A stretch of DNA of 64,000 nucleotides from Methanosarcina acetivorans C2A (GTDB lineage: Archaea; Halobacteriota; Methanosarcinia; Methanosarcinales; Methanosarcinaceae): contig NC_003552.1 in NCBI RefSeq assembly GCF_000007345.1, positions 1,488,001 to 1,552,000 of the forward strand, written 5' to 3'. The notes below the pieces were generated by a model. It made no database searches and was not told the origin of the DNA. It was given only the letters and a program-made list of their open reading frames with translations. A program made the position numbers and the translations under genes. Shown piece by piece: positions 9,546 through 21,920 of the stretch; position 1 is the first letter of the stretch; each line of letters starts with the position of its first letter.

Positions 9546-11736
9546 ACATTGAAAGGAAGTCAGAAGCTTTTGGCAGTTCCTTCTTCAGGCCCTTCCTTTC
9601 TCTTATCTGGCCAACGATGTCGTTCAGGATGCTTGACGGCACAACGTCAAAGCCTCCGAACTCCGTGCTCCACATGGCACGCCCTTCGGTTGCGGATCTG
9701 ATCTCTCCGGCAAATCCGAACATCTCGGCCACAGGTACCCTGGCCTCGATAATTGCCAGGTCCCCTTCCGTAGTCATGTTAAGGATAATTCCACGGCGGC
9801 CCTGAAGTTCCTTTGTTGCACCACCCATTAAGAGCTGAGGTACCTGGACAAAGACCTTCTGGTAAGGCTCAAGCAGACTGTCTTCTGCCATAAGCATTCC
9901 TGCCTGGATTGCCTGCCTTGCTGCAGGAATTATCTGAGCCGGACCTCTGTGGATTGCGTCTTCGTGGAGTTTTGCGTCTACGAGCACGCACTTCACGTTT
10001 GCTACAGGTTCTCTGGTAAGCGGACCTGCACGCATGACTTCTTCAAACCCATCGAGCACAAGTTCCATTGTCTCATTGAGGTACTGGATACCTTTGGTCA
10101 TGTCGATGAAGATATTGGAGTTGAAGATGCCAACAATGCCTTTTGCCTCTTCTTTTTCCATGCCGAGATCTATGAGCTTCTGCCTCCTCTCAAGTTCAGG
10201 CAGGTTCATGCTGACTTCCCCTTCCTTGATCGCACTAACAATCTCGGTGTCAAGGGGCTCAGCGTAGATATAGAATCTGTTGTGCCTGTTCGGGGACTTC
10301 CCTTCAATGGGTTCGGTTTTCTTCTTAATCGTTTCCCTGTAAACGACAATCGGCTTGCTCGTGGTGATCTCCACGTTCTTGTCCCTTTCTATCCTGTGAG
10401 CGATAACTTCGAGGTGAAGTTCTCCCATACCTGCCATCAGGTGTTCCCCGGTTTCCTCGTCCAGGGTAATCTGGAGGGTCGGGTCTTCCTTTGCGACCTG
10501 CCTTAGAACCTCAATAAGTTTGGGAAGGTCTTTGGTGTGCTTTGCTTCCACAGCCACAGTCACCACAGGTTCGCTTACGTGCCTGATGCTTTCGAAAGGA
10601 GTCATGCCATCAAGAGTGGTTACGGTGGACCCGACGATTGCTTCCTTTAAACCGGTAACTGCGGCAATGTTTCCTGCAGGGATCTTGTCCACTTCAAGCC
10701 TTTCCGGACCCATGAAGATCCCGACCTGCTGGACCCTGCTCTTCCTTGCACTTCCTGAGGTGAAAACTTCCATACCGCGGGTAAGAGAACCGCTGAACAG
10801 TCTGCCTGTTGCAACTTCTCCTGCGTGGGGATCAACGGAGATGTCCGTTACCATGAATGCAAGGTCTCCCTCTGCATTTGCGTGGGTCATGGCCTTTCCG
10901 ATTTCGGTGTTTTCATCGCCGTGCCAGATGACCTTTACCCTGCCTTTCTGAGCTTCGATCGGGTTTGGCAGGAAGTGAATAACCATGTCAAGAACAGCTT
11001 CGTGCAGAGGGCACTTTTCTGCCAGGGACTTCATGTCACCGGCTTTACAGTAATCGTATACGTCCTTAAATGAAACCCCGGTCTTCTTCATCATAGGCAC
11101 ACTGATTGCCCAGTTGTAAAGAGCTGACCCGAATGCTACGGTTCCGGCTGCTGCATCGACTTTCCAGCCTGCTTTGAACTTCTCCGGGTTCATGTTCTTG
11201 ATGAGCTTGTTCACGTGGTCGATGACCTTTCCCAGGCGGATCTGCATTTCCTGAGAATCGACCTGTAGCTCATTGATAAGCCTGTCTACCTTGTTAACGA
11301 AAAGTACGGGTCTGACATGTTCCCTGAGAGCCTGCCTCAGCACAGTCTCGGTCTGGGGCATTGTGCCTTCTACTGCGTCAACTACTACTACCGCACCGTC
11401 TACTGCTCTCATGGCACGGGTAACGTCTCCACCGAAATCAACGTGTCCGGGGGTGTCGATAAGGTTGATCAGGTAGTCTTCATTGTCAAATGTGTGAACC
11501 ATGGAAACGTTGGAGGAATCAATTGTAATACCTCTTGCCTGTTCCTCTTCATCGGAGTCCATGAAAAGCTGTTTTCCGGCAAGTTCCTTGGAAATCATGC
11601 CTGCGCCTGCTAACAGGTTGTCCGATAATGTGGTCTTCCCGTGGTCAATGTGTGCAACAATTCCGATATTTCTGATCCTTTGCGGATCATTCATGAGCGT
11701 TGTCACACGCTCGACCATTTTCTTTCTTCGTCCCAT
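9544..11736 (-). CDS. fusA: Translation elongation factor EF-2
   Basis: A 730-residue translocase GTPase of the archaeal/eukaryotic EF-2 type. The G-domain shows AHIDHGKTT, switch [17 protein letters not shown] and NKVD. Domains II-V follow at normal length. The tip of domain IV carries [10 protein letters not shown], whose histidine is the expected site of diphthamide modification. The start at [11 protein letters not shown] is preceded by AAAGGT. It lies 72 bases after rpsG in the same operon and before tuf. Confidence 0.98.
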
Positions 11737-11808
11737 GCTAATACCTTTTAAGCAAAATATGAATGGTTATATGTTTATTTTCAAAAGTGGGCAAGCCCGC
11801 ATAACTTA

Positions 11809-12818
<1,010 letters not shown>

Positions 12819-12906
12819 TTAAAATTGATCACAGTTTCCTATTGTGGCATTAAATGCCAGAATTGTCCTTCAACGCCGGATTAATGGATCAACGTAAAGT
12901 AGGATA

Positions 12907-13332
12907 TTACTGCAGGATCACGTCTTCTATAGTGTGGTGACGACGGGCAAGCATCTTCACTTTCTCTATGTTCTTGCCGTTACGACCGATGGCAAGCCCC
13001 TTCTCTTTATTGGGCACCTCTACATAAGCCAATCGCTTGCCATTTTTGGTTGTGAGGTTTACTGAACTTACTGATACCGGTCCGAAGGCATTCTTTATAA
13101 AGGTAACAGGATCCTCTGAGTACTCCACAAGCTCAATGGGTTTGTCCAGGGCTTTTTTAACACGGTTTATGTTCTCTCCGTTTTTGCCTATTGCAAGCCC
13201 CATATCGCCCTGCTTTACAACATACACGAGCCTTTCTTCTTCCGGAATACAGTCAAGTATTTTGGCCCGGGTCATGTTCTCAAACAATGCGATGTACTGG
13301 ATGCTTTCTGCAGTAAGTCTTATTTCACCCAA
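12907..13332 (-). CDS. nusA: NusA-like KH-domain transcription factor
   Basis: A 141-residue archaeal NusA homologue made only of two KH RNA-binding domains, without the bacterial N-terminal and S1 domains. The two KH signatures are GLAIGKNGENINRVKKAL and GLAIGRNGKNIEKVKML. I chose the TTG at 13332 because GGAG lies ten bases upstream and the product begins MGEIRLTAESIQYI. The longer frame to 13431 only reads back into rpl30e. It is co-directional with rpl30e (20-base gap) and rpsL, the usual archaeal order. Confidence 0.93.
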   Translation of the reverse strand: MGEIRLTAESIQYIALFENMTRAKILDCIPEEERLVYVVKQGDMGLAIGKNGENINRVKKALDKPIELVEYSEDPVTFIKNAFGPVSVSSVNLTTKNGKRLAYVEVPNKEKGLAIGRNGKNIEKVKMLARRHHTIEDVILQ

Positions 13333-13352
13333 GACGTTGCAACTCCTTTTTA

Positions 13353-13664
<312 letters not shown>

Positions 13665-13819
13665 TTAGCTCGTCTACTCTGTCTCTTTCTCAATAAAGAT
13701 TCCAAGCTCGGTGAGTATATGGTACTCTAAATACCTGATGCCTTATATCAATTTTCTGGTTATGAGCCTCGCGGACTCAAGTTTCTGCAGCAGGATTCGA
13801 TGAAATTCATAAAGGTGAT

Positions 13820-13872
13820 GTATACCTGATCCGAACTGCTTTTCTATCAGGGTATATACTTAAATAATTATA
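13820..13872 (-). promoter_or_regulatory. TATA box and hairpin between rpoA'' and rpl30e
   Basis: The minus strand has TATAATTATTTAAGTATATAC at 13852-13872, a good archaeal TATA box. Just 3' of it, TATACCCTGAT at 13846-13856 can pair with the near-complement at 13820-13830 in a stem with one bulge. This gives the ribosomal half of the cluster a possible separate promoter, with a leader hairpin or upstream terminator. Confidence 0.4.
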
Positions 13873-13904
13873 GGTTAAAACCCGGAGTTTTTTCCTTCAT
13901 GCCT

Positions 13905-15107
13905 TTATTCTTCTTCTGCTTCAAGCTCTTTAGCTTCAACTTTTTCAACTCTTCTGCTGATCAGGTGCACATCACCCGTACCCATGCGAATAGGCTGACC
14001 GACAATGATATTTTCCGTGACACCCTGCAGCTGGTCCACATCTCCGCGCATACCTGCATCCAGGAGGTGGTTGACAGTAACTTCGAAAGCTGCACGGGCA
14101 AATACACTGGCCTTTTCACCTGAAATCCCATGCCTACCGATCTGCTTTACTTCCCCGTCGCAGGTCATGAGGTCTGCCACAAGCATGATGTGCCTGATAT
14201 CCACAGTCAGACCCTGTTCACGCAGGGTATCCGTGGCTTCCTTGATAATGGCGTTTCTTGCAGCTTCGATTCCAAGTACTTCGTAGATTTCATTGATGTT
14301 GTTTGTGCTGGTTCTGGTCTTGTCCACACCCTCGAACTGCAAAACGTCTCGCAGAGCTGAACCTTCAGTATAGAGAGTATACTCTTCACCCTCCTTTCTG
14401 ACCACCACTCTCTTGATCCCTTCTATGCCTTTAAGGGTTACATTGTGGATGCTTTTTGCAAGCTGGAGCAGCTCTCTGTAAGAAGGTTCTCCAGGGGTGA
14501 TGACGATCTGGTTATCGATATCCGGTGAAATGCTGACCAGTACGTTCAGTTCTTCGTTGAACTTTTCCTTCACCTGGTCTATAGTAATATTCCTGCCTTC
14601 CATTGCCTTTTCGTGCAGGTCTATTATAAGCTTCATCTGGGAGAGGTCAGTGGTCACGTCGGCGATATGGTCGATCTTTGTTGCCTCAATCTCCCAGGCC
14701 AGGGCTCTTGTCTTTTCCCTGTCGTAAGCGTAATCTTCAGGGTGCTCTTTGGAGAGGGCAATTGTCATCATAGGAGTGCTCGGAATCTTCCTTGCATCCA
14801 CGATTTCGATAAGGCGGGGAAGACCGAGAGTAACGTTAATCTCGGCCACACCGGCATAGTGGAAGGTACGCATCGTCATCTGGGTACCCGGTTCTCCTAT
14901 GGACTGGGCTGCAACAACCCCCGCAGCATCACAGGGCTCTATGCATGAGGTAGCATATTCTTCCATCATTTTTTCTATGATCTCTTCCATTTCCTTCTTG
15001 CTCACCCCGGCTTTGAGAACATCTTCCCTCAGTGTATTCAATATGTTAGAAGGAAACGGCAGGTCCTTTAACATGCTGTCTATTGTAGCTTCACTGATAC
15101 TCATCAT
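13905..15107 (-). CDS. rpoA2: DNA-directed RNA polymerase subunit A''
   Basis: A 400-residue C-terminal half of the archaeal largest RNA polymerase subunit. The bridge-helix/trigger-loop region EPCDAAGVVAAQSIGEPGTQMTMRTFH is clear, followed by the jaw and the C-terminal clamp part. The first ATG (15107) overlaps the rpoA' stop as ATGA, and a second ATG at 15104 is better spaced from GGAGGTG. Splitting of the largest subunit into A' and A'' is normal for archaea. Confidence 0.98.
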   Translation of the reverse strand: MMSISEATIDSMLKDLPFPSNILNTLREDVLKAGVSKKEMEEIIEKMMEEYATSCIEPCDAAGVVAAQSIGEPGTQMTMRTFHYAGVAEINVTLGLPRLIEIVDARKIPSTPMMTIALSKEHPEDYAYDREKTRALAWEIEATKIDHIADVTTDLSQMKLIIDLHEKAMEGRNITIDQVKEKFNEELNVLVSISPDIDNQIVITPGEPSYRELLQLAKSIHNVTLKGIEGIKRVVVRKEGEEYTLYTEGSALRDVLQFEGVDKTRTSTNNINEIYEVLGIEAARNAIIKEATDTLREQGLTVDIRHIMLVADLMTCDGEVKQIGRHGISGEKASVFARAAFEVTVNHLLDAGMRGDVDQLQGVTENIIVGQPIRMGTGDVHLISRRVEKVEAKELEAEEE

Positions 15108-17746
15108 GCCACCTCCCTGTTTACCACGGAACGGACAATCCTGTGGATTGTTTCGGGCTTGCTGAAGTCGCTCTTTGTCGGGTTGATCCCGTCTTCTCCG
15201 TACTTAAACTGGACAAGCACACCCCGGGTGTCCCTGACAGTAAGGTCGTACTGGACTTCAAGGTCCTGAAGGGCGTTGACAAGCCTTCTCTGCAGGTACC
15301 CTGACTGGGATGTCCTGACCGCAGTGTCCACAAGACCTTCTCGACCACCTATTGCATGGAAGAAATATTCTGTTGGGTTTAACCCGCTCTTGTAACTTGC
15401 CTTAACGAACCCGTGGGCGTCCGAGCCCAGGTCTCCTTCCTGGAAGTGTGGGAGAGTCCTGCCTGCGTAACCTCTGCGGATACGTTCACCACGCACTGCC
15501 TGTTGCCCTACGCAGGCTGCCATCTGGGTAAGGTTCAGGATGGAACCTCTGGCTCCTGAGCGGGCCATAATAACTGCCGAGTTTTCAAGTCCCATGTGGC
15601 TATCTGCAATTCCACCTGTCTCGTCTCTGGCTTTTCCGAGCTTCTGCATGATGCTCATCTCGATTGTTTCATCGAGGGTTCTGCCCGGGAGAGGTTCGAG
15701 TTCTTTGTTCTGGTATGACTTGATAAGGTTCTGCACGGCGTCTTCAGCTTTACCGAGAACCTCATTAATCTGGATCCTGGCTTCTTTCGGAATGTCTTCG
15801 TCAGCTATTCCGAAACTCAGGCCCGTACGCATGATTGACCTGATCGCAAGCTTTGTCATGTCGTCAACAAAGCGAGCTCCTGCTTCGGGTCCGACCTCCT
15901 TGATAATGCGGTCCTGGATCTTTCCTTTAAAAGCCCCGATTGCAGCTTCGTCGATTGTGCCGAGAATCAGCTCTCCATTGCGGATTACGACATAGGCATC
16001 ATTTGGGCATTCTTCTTTCTTGCAGGTATCACAGTGGGAGCAGACCTGGGCTGCGAACTCCATATTAAGGGTTTCAGGCAGGATCTGACTGAAAATCTGC
16101 TTTCCTGTCCAGAAAGGTTTCCCATCTTCGTCGTGGCCTGCTGGTTCGGGCAGGTTCCGTGCCCGGCTCTTTCTAAGGATGTCGTAAGCCTCGTGGCTGG
16201 AAATATGGTTTTCAAAACGGGTCAGCAGGAAAAGCCCTGAGATGTGGTCGTGAATTCCGCCGATAATGGGCCCTCCGAAACGCGGGGAGAGGATGTTTTC
16301 CTGAACCTGCATGAGGATCTTTGCCTCGGCTCTTGACTCTTCGGTCTGGAGAGCATGCATGTTCATTTCGTCCCCGTCAAAGTCGGCGTTGTAAGGAGGA
16401 CAGACCGCCGGGTTCAGCCTGAAGGTTTTATTGGGCAGAACCTTTACGGAGTGGGCCATGATACTCATCTTGTGCAGAGACGGCTGCCTGTTGAAAAGTA
16501 CGGTGTCACCGTCTTTTAACTGTCGTTCCACAGTCCAGCCGAACTCAAGTTTCTCGGCAAGGTCGTCCTTATTCATATTGGTGACCTTTATGCGCCTGCC
16601 GTCAGACCTGAACACATAGTTTGCTCCGGGGTGGATGTCTTCGCCGTTCCTTACATAGACCTTGAGCTGTTCGATGTTTCTCGGGGTTACCACTGCAGGA
16701 ATTGTAAGAGTTCTTGCAATGGGCATGGGGACCCCGACTTCATTAATGCTCAGGTTCGGGTCGGGAGAGATAACGGTACGGGCTGAGAAGTTAACACGTT
16801 TACCTGAAAGGCTTCCTCTGAACCTTCCTTCTTTACCCTTCAAACGCTGGGAAAGGGTCTTGAGAGGTCTGCCTGACCTGTGTCTTGCAGGCGGAATTCC
16901 TGAAACCGAGTTATCAAAGAATGTAGTAACGTGATACTGAAGTAGCTCCCAGAGGTCCTCAATGATAAGCTGTGGAGCTCCAGCTTCCCTGTTTTCCTGG
17001 AATCTCTGGTTGATCCTGATAATGTCTACCAGTTTGTGGGTCAGGTCGTCTTCACTGCGCTGCCCGGATTCAAGGGTGATTGAAGGGCGCACCGTAACAG
17101 GAGGCACAGGCAGGACGGTAAGGATCATCCATTCCGGCCTTGCGTTTTTCGGGTCCATCCCGATAACCCTGATGTCCTCGTCCGGGACGTTTTCAAAGCG
17201 GTCCCTTATCTCGGTAGGGGTCAGCTTCTCACCGTTTTCCAGATACTCGCTGGGTTTTTCGAATTTGATTTCGAGCTGTTCCTCGTTACAGTAAGGGCAG
17301 GTCTTTACCTTGCTGGCTTCTTTGTATACCTCATTAATGAGGTCGTCAGGCATATGCCCGATTTCTTCGACTGCAAGGAGCTGGTCCAGAAACTGCTGTT
17401 TCTGGGCTGGTTCCAGCAGGAGTCTGCTGCATTTTCTGCAGGTTGCCCTGAGAAGTTTTCGGATTACTTTGTTAAAACCTACGTGGACAACAGGGGCAAC
17501 AAGTTCGATATGCCCGAAGTGTCCGGGACACTCGCCCGCCCTGCCGGAACAGGTCTTGCAGCGAAGCCCGGGGTCGATTACCCCGAGTTTTGTGTCCATA
17601 AGCCCCATGTCAATCGGAAATCCGTCGTCATCGTAAGTGTCAGCCGTGATAATGGGTGTTGCACTCATCTTACGGATTTCTTTTGGGGACATTAAACCGA
17701 ATTTGATAGAAGCAATTCTCTTTGGAATTGGAGGTACGTTTGCCAT
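15104..17746 (-). CDS. rpoA1: DNA-directed RNA polymerase subunit A'
   Basis: An 880-residue N-terminal part of the largest subunit with the catalytic centre. NADFDGDEMNMH holds the three aspartates that bind catalytic magnesium. Zinc sites appear as CKTCSGRAGECPGHFGH near the N-terminus and CRKC/CPYC further on. An additional cysteine cluster (CSHCDTCKKEEC) lies in the middle. GGTGG precedes the ATG. It follows rpoB' by 14 bases. Confidence 0.98.
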   Translation of the reverse strand: MANVPPIPKRIASIKFGLMSPKEIRKMSATPIITADTYDDDGFPIDMGLMDTKLGVIDPGLRCKTCSGRAGECPGHFGHIELVAPVVHVGFNKVIRKLLRATCRKCSRLLLEPAQKQQFLDQLLAVEEIGHMPDDLINEVYKEASKVKTCPYCNEEQLEIKFEKPSEYLENGEKLTPTEIRDRFENVPDEDIRVIGMDPKNARPEWMILTVLPVPPVTVRPSITLESGQRSEDDLTHKLVDIIRINQRFQENREAGAPQLIIEDLWELLQYHVTTFFDNSVSGIPPARHRSGRPLKTLSQRLKGKEGRFRGSLSGKRVNFSARTVISPDPNLSINEVGVPMPIARTLTIPAVVTPRNIEQLKVYVRNGEDIHPGANYVFRSDGRRIKVTNMNKDDLAEKLEFGWTVERQLKDGDTVLFNRQPSLHKMSIMAHSVKVLPNKTFRLNPAVCPPYNADFDGDEMNMHALQTEESRAEAKILMQVQENILSPRFGGPIIGGIHDHISGLFLLTRFENHISSHEAYDILRKSRARNLPEPAGHDEDGKPFWTGKQIFSQILPETLNMEFAAQVCSHCDTCKKEECPNDAYVVIRNGELILGTIDEAAIGAFKGKIQDRIIKEVGPEAGARFVDDMTKLAIRSIMRTGLSFGIADEDIPKEARIQINEVLGKAEDAVQNLIKSYQNKELEPLPGRTLDETIEMSIMQKLGKARDETGGIADSHMGLENSAVIMARSGARGSILNLTQMAACVGQQAVRGERIRRGYAGRTLPHFQEGDLGSDAHGFVKASYKSGLNPTEYFFHAIGGREGLVDTAVRTSQSGYLQRRLVNALQDLEVQYDLTVRDTRGVLVQFKYGEDGINPTKSDFSKPETIHRIVRSVVNREVA

Positions 17747-17760
17747 ATGTCCACCTCACC

Positions 17761-19575
17761 TTATACCGCATCTTCCAGATTAAGCCTGGGAGCAACCCCA
17801 AGGGACTTAATCTCATCCAGTAACAGCTTGAACGCGTAGCTCATCTCAACGGGGTATATATCCGTGTCCGCCCCGCAGGCTGAACAAAAAGCGACGTTCC
17901 GTTGTTTGTCGTACGTTGCAATCATTCCGCAGTGCGAGCAGACGAGTTCCACCACCTTGTCCGACTCGTCCAGCAACCTTTCTTTTAAGGACATGGCAGC
18001 TCCGTGCCCCACCAGCACGTCACGCTCCATTTCCCCGAACCTGAGACCGCCTTCCCTTGCTCGACCTTCAGTCGGCTGGCGGGTGAGCACCTGTACAGGC
18101 CCGCGGGACCTGGCATGCATCTTGGAGGTGACCATGTGGTGCAGTTTCTGGTAAAGGATCACACCAACGAAAACATCTGCAGGGATCATCCTGCCTGTTG
18201 CCCCGTCATAGAAAATCTCTTTTCCTGTGTGGGCAAAGCCGTGCTTTTTCAGGGCTTCTCGAAGGTCGTCTTCGTTTTCTCCGGAAAAGGCTGTTGCATT
18301 AACTCTCCTGCCTTCCATGGAACCTACTTTTCCGCCGATCATTTCCAGGACGTGTCCCACGGTCATACGGGAAGGAATTGCGTGAGGGTTAATCATCAGA
18401 TCCGGAGTCAGGCCTGATTCCGTAAACGGCATGTCAGCAATAGGCACTTTTAAGCCGATAACCCCTTTTTGCCCGTGTCTGGAAGCGAACTTGTCTCCAA
18501 TGTCCGGAATCCTTTCGTCCCTTACCTTTACTTTTGCAAGGCGGGTTCCGTTAATGGATTCCGTAAGAATGACGGTGTCTACAATTCCTGTTTCGTTGGA
18601 ACGCATGGTAACAGAGCTTTCTCTCCTCTGTTCGACTGCAATCCCGAAGTCGGAAGGTTCTTCTAAGAATCTCGGGGGGCTAGTTTTTCCTATAAGCACA
18701 TCATTGGGACCTACAGGGGTTTCAGGGTTTACAAGCCCGTCTACGTCGAGGTTTGCATATGCTTCTGCGCTGCGGGCTCCGCGGTATTCGGAGTCGGGAA
18801 TCTCGAACTTGTCTTCCTGCCCGCCGGGATACCTTCTTTCTTCTCCTTCAAAGGTCCTGAGGAAGTGGCTTCTCCCAAGCCCTCTTTCAATTGAACCCTT
18901 ATTGAAAATCAGCGCGTCTTCAATGTTATATCCTTCATAAGACAGAATTGCGACCACAAAGTTCTGGCCTGCAGGTCTGTCATCAAAACCGATTGCTTCG
19001 GAAGTCCTTGTCCTTGTAAGTGCCCTCTGCGGGTAGTGAAGGACGTGAGCACGGGTATCGGGCCTTAACTTCTGGTTTGCCGTGGAAACTCCGATGCACT
19101 GCTTAATCATGGCTGCGCCCATGGTGTTACGCGGAGATGCGTTATGTTCCGGATAGGGAACCATTCCGGTACATATGCCGAGCATAAGTTCGGGATCTAT
19201 CTCCATGTGGGTATGCCTGGAAGTAATGTCCGACTCATAGAGTGCGATGTACGCGTTTTCTTCCTCTTCTGCGTCCAGGTACTCCACACAGCCTTCTTTG
19301 ACGAGGTCATCAAAGGTGATCTCTTTGCTCTTCAGTTTCTGTACGTGCTCTTCAGTTGCCCTGAGAACGCCGTTTTCCACAACCACGAGAGGTCTTCTTG
19401 CCCTGCCCATATCGGAGTTTATAATTACTTCCCTTGTATTGTCGTTAAGAGCTATGTTGACCTGCTTGGATATGAACCCCTGCCGCCTCATTTTTCGGAG
19501 TTCTTCTGCGAGTTCCGCAGGGTTGTCATGGGTTCCGACGAGCTCACCGTTTATGAATACTTTTGCTTTAGTCAT
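17761..19575 (-). CDS. rpoB1: DNA-directed RNA polymerase subunit B'
   Basis: The 604-residue C-terminal half of the second-largest subunit. Motifs include [35 protein letters not shown] and the C-terminal zinc site [13 protein letters not shown]...CSACG. In methanogens the B subunit is split into B'' and B', as here. It follows rpoB'' by 13 bases in the operon. Confidence 0.98.
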   Translation of the reverse strand: MTKAKVFINGELVGTHDNPAELAEELRKMRRQGFISKQVNIALNDNTREVIINSDMGRARRPLVVVENGVLRATEEHVQKLKSKEITFDDLVKEGCVEYLDAEEEENAYIALYESDITSRHTHMEIDPELMLGICTGMVPYPEHNASPRNTMGAAMIKQCIGVSTANQKLRPDTRAHVLHYPQRALTRTRTSEAIGFDDRPAGQNFVVAILSYEGYNIEDALIFNKGSIERGLGRSHFLRTFEGEERRYPGGQEDKFEIPDSEYRGARSAEAYANLDVDGLVNPETPVGPNDVLIGKTSPPRFLEEPSDFGIAVEQRRESSVTMRSNETGIVDTVILTESINGTRLAKVKVRDERIPDIGDKFASRHGQKGVIGLKVPIADMPFTESGLTPDLMINPHAIPSRMTVGHVLEMIGGKVGSMEGRRVNATAFSGENEDDLREALKKHGFAHTGKEIFYDGATGRMIPADVFVGVILYQKLHHMVTSKMHARSRGPVQVLTRQPTEGRAREGGLRFGEMERDVLVGHGAAMSLKERLLDESDKVVELVCSHCGMIATYDKQRNVAFCSACGADTDIYPVEMSYAFKLLLDEIKSLGVAPRLNLEDAV

Positions 19576-19588
19576 CTGACATCAACCC

Positions 19589-21184
19589 TCAGTCCCCGAA
19601 CATTGATCCGGAGTCGTCCACATCTGAATAATCGTAGAAGTCCTCTTCTTTGTATTTGGTTTCGATTTCCGGAGTTTCTTCAAACTCTTCAATAATCTCT
19701 TCCCCAAACTCGTCGAGCAGGATTTCCTTTATCCTTGCCGGAATTTCGGGTACCTTCACAACTACCTTTTCTACATTGAGGTCGTAGAGTATCTTTTTAA
19801 TGCTCTCGATCTCCTCTATTCCCGTGGAGAGTTCGACCATCTGGGCAAAGTTTTTCACGAGACCACAATTAGGACCTTCAGGAGTCTCGGAAGGACAGAG
19901 CCGTCCCCATTGAGTTGCGTGCAGGTCACGAGCTTCAAAGTGAGGCTGGGCCCTGGAAAGCGGGGAAATTACACGGCGCAGGTGGGAAAGGGTAGAAATA
20001 TAATCGTTCCGGTCAAGAAGCTGGGAAACACCCGTCCTTCCTCCTACCCAGTTCCCTGTTGCCAGGGGGTGTTGCAGGCGGTCGGTCAGGACGTCTGCCC
20101 TTACGATTGTAGCGACGTTAAGTTCCCTGTTCCTCATGTTTGCACGTTCGAGCTGGTACTTTATGTCCCTTGCGAGTCTGTTAAAGGATACTCTGAAAAG
20201 ATCTTCCATCAGGTCGCCTGCGAGTTTCAGCCTCTTGTTTGCGTAGTGGTCTTTGTCGTCTTCGGTACGCTTTCCAAGTGCGAGCTCGAAGCAGGACTCA
20301 GCCATTCTTGCCAGGAAATGAGCTTTTGAGATCCTGTCTCTCATATCGTTCCCGAGGTGGGGGAAAAGATACCGGTCAATTACGTAGTTTGCTCTTTTTA
20401 TCTGGTATTCCTTGGCCTGCCCGGCAGCAACCCTCGCCCCTATCTTCTCAATGGCTTCTTCCTGGGTCTCGACTTCGGCTTCTTCAAGGTTCTCCAGCAT
20501 GAACTTGATGATTTCGGGATCACTTGAAACTGCATTTACTATATCTTCGTCAGTTACTATCCCGAGAGCCCTCATGAGTGTAATAAAGTATACTCTGCCG
20601 GATATGGAAGGGAAAGATACTTCAAGCAGGGACTTTCTCCCTCTTTCTACAATTACGAGTGCCCTGTATCCTCTTTTCTGGGAGAAGACCTTTGCAACCT
20701 CTATGGAGTCGCCGTAACGTTCTCCGTACTCAACAAGGATTTTGTTGGGGGCAAGGTCTTCAAGGGTCATAACTACCCTTTCCGTACCGCCGATAATGAA
20801 ATATCCTCCGGGATCAAGGGGATCTTCTCCATAGCGAACTTTCTCAGGCTCACTAAGGCCGAGAAGGTTGCAGATCTTGGATTTGACCATGATGGGAAGC
20901 TGCCCGATCTTTGCTTCCATTACTTCGGATTCGATCCCTTCTTTTACGACACTCATCTCCAGGTAGAGAGGGCCTGAGTACGAAAGGTTCCTGAGCCTTG
21001 CTTCATTGGGGTAAAGCTTTTCGATTGCCCCGTCCGCCTCCTTTACCACCGGGTGCTCTACCCTGATCTTGCCGAGTTTGAGATATGTGTCTTCAATGTC
21101 GGTTTCTATAATCTTCTGTTCATCAATGATCTTTTGCAGCCCGTAATCTATAAACTTGTTAAATGAGTCTATATGGTGCTGCAC
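19589..21184 (-). CDS. rpoB2: DNA-directed RNA polymerase subunit B'' (start codon uncertain)
   Basis: The N-terminal half (531 residues from GTG at 21184) of the second-largest subunit. Motifs include GGTERVVMTLEDL and the C-terminal GRLCPSETPEGPNCGLVKN. The GTG would omit an in-frame segment read LESSILSQAYFTRDKI, which resembles the conserved start of archaeal B subunits. Between the GTG and the upstream in-frame TAA at 21259-21257 there is no ATG, GTG or TTG. GAGGGTG near 21250 would serve an unusual start (ATC at 21241 or 21238, or TTA at 21232). Confidence 0.95.
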   Translation of the reverse strand: MQHHIDSFNKFIDYGLQKIIDEQKIIETDIEDTYLKLGKIRVEHPVVKEADGAIEKLYPNEARLRNLSYSGPLYLEMSVVKEGIESEVMEAKIGQLPIMVKSKICNLLGLSEPEKVRYGEDPLDPGGYFIIGGTERVVMTLEDLAPNKILVEYGERYGDSIEVAKVFSQKRGYRALVIVERGRKSLLEVSFPSISGRVYFITLMRALGIVTDEDIVNAVSSDPEIIKFMLENLEEAEVETQEEAIEKIGARVAAGQAKEYQIKRANYVIDRYLFPHLGNDMRDRISKAHFLARMAESCFELALGKRTEDDKDHYANKRLKLAGDLMEDLFRVSFNRLARDIKYQLERANMRNRELNVATIVRADVLTDRLQHPLATGNWVGGRTGVSQLLDRNDYISTLSHLRRVISPLSRAQPHFEARDLHATQWGRLCPSETPEGPNCGLVKNFAQMVELSTGIEEIESIKKILYDLNVEKVVVKVPEIPARIKEILLDEFGEEIIEEFEETPEIETKYKEEDFYDYSDVDDSGSMFGD

Positions 21185-21397
21185 TATCTTGTCCCGTGTA
21201 AAATAAGCCTGCGACAGTATACTGCTTTCTAACGCGATGATAGCACCCTCTTTGCTTTATTAATATGAAAATCAATAAACGATGATCCTCAGATCTTTAT
21301 GCAGTCGTTGAATCTTTCCGTACGGTGGTGCATGGGATTCAAAAAGATGTTCAGTGAAAAAAATGCGGTCATGCAAGCGGTTAAAACTCCCCCCAGC

Positions 21398-21634
21398 TTA
21401 CTCGATCACAAGTCTGTAATAATCTGCCTCCCCTGCAGTTTGACTTTTCCTTGTGATTCTCACAACATCTCCGACGACAGCTCCTATTTCTTTACTAACA
21501 GGATCCTGAACTTTAATTTTCGGAAGCTGTTCCTTTTCAATTAAATATTTGCTTAAAACAGACTTTAATTCGCCCTCTGAAATAATTTCATGTTTAGGGA
21601 CTGACTCATGGTCGAGCAGGCTGAATTTTGTCAA
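21398..21634 (-). CDS. rpoH: DNA-directed RNA polymerase subunit H
   Basis: A 78-residue archaeal subunit H, homologous to the C-terminal domain of eukaryotic Rpb5. FSLLDHESVPKHEIIS and the ending DPVSKEIGAVVGDVVRITRKS...YYRLVIE are diagnostic. The start is TTG at 21634, fixed by GGAGG seven bases upstream. It heads the polymerase operon, as in other archaea. Confidence 0.96.
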   Translation of the reverse strand: MTKFSLLDHESVPKHEIISEGELKSVLSKYLIEKEQLPKIKVQDPVSKEIGAVVGDVVRITRKSQTAGEADYYRLVIE

Positions 21635-21723
21635 ATCCTTTCCTCCAAAAATAAAGCATCATAAAAAGACTTGCTAGACATTTCCTGCGGATGGCCTCTC
21701 CGCCGGTTGTAATAAGAACATGG

Positions 21724-21797
21724 CGGGCCCGTAGGGATTTGAACCCTAGGCCGACTGGTTAAAAGCCAGTCGCTCTGCCTGACTGAGCTACGGGCCC
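21724..21797 (-). tRNA. tRNA-Lys (UUU)
   Basis: The minus strand folds as a full cloverleaf. The acceptor stem is GGGCCCG with CGGGCCC, the D arm starts at GCUCAGU, and the anticodon stem ACUGG/CCAGU holds loop CUUUUAA with anticodon UUU. The T arm is UAGGG-UUCAAAU-CCCUA and the discriminator is G. CCA is encoded immediately after (21723-21721). It lies about 90 bases upstream of rpoH on the same strand. Confidence 0.97.
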
Positions 21798-21920
21798 GGT
21801 TTGTTTATCTCTCCACCTCTGCACTTTGCACCATTGAAGACTAATTTCTTAGCATGCAACCCTGCTGCCCCGCTGCATCAGGGAGCACCTCTTACACCGG
21901 TGCAACCCTCTAATTATAGC

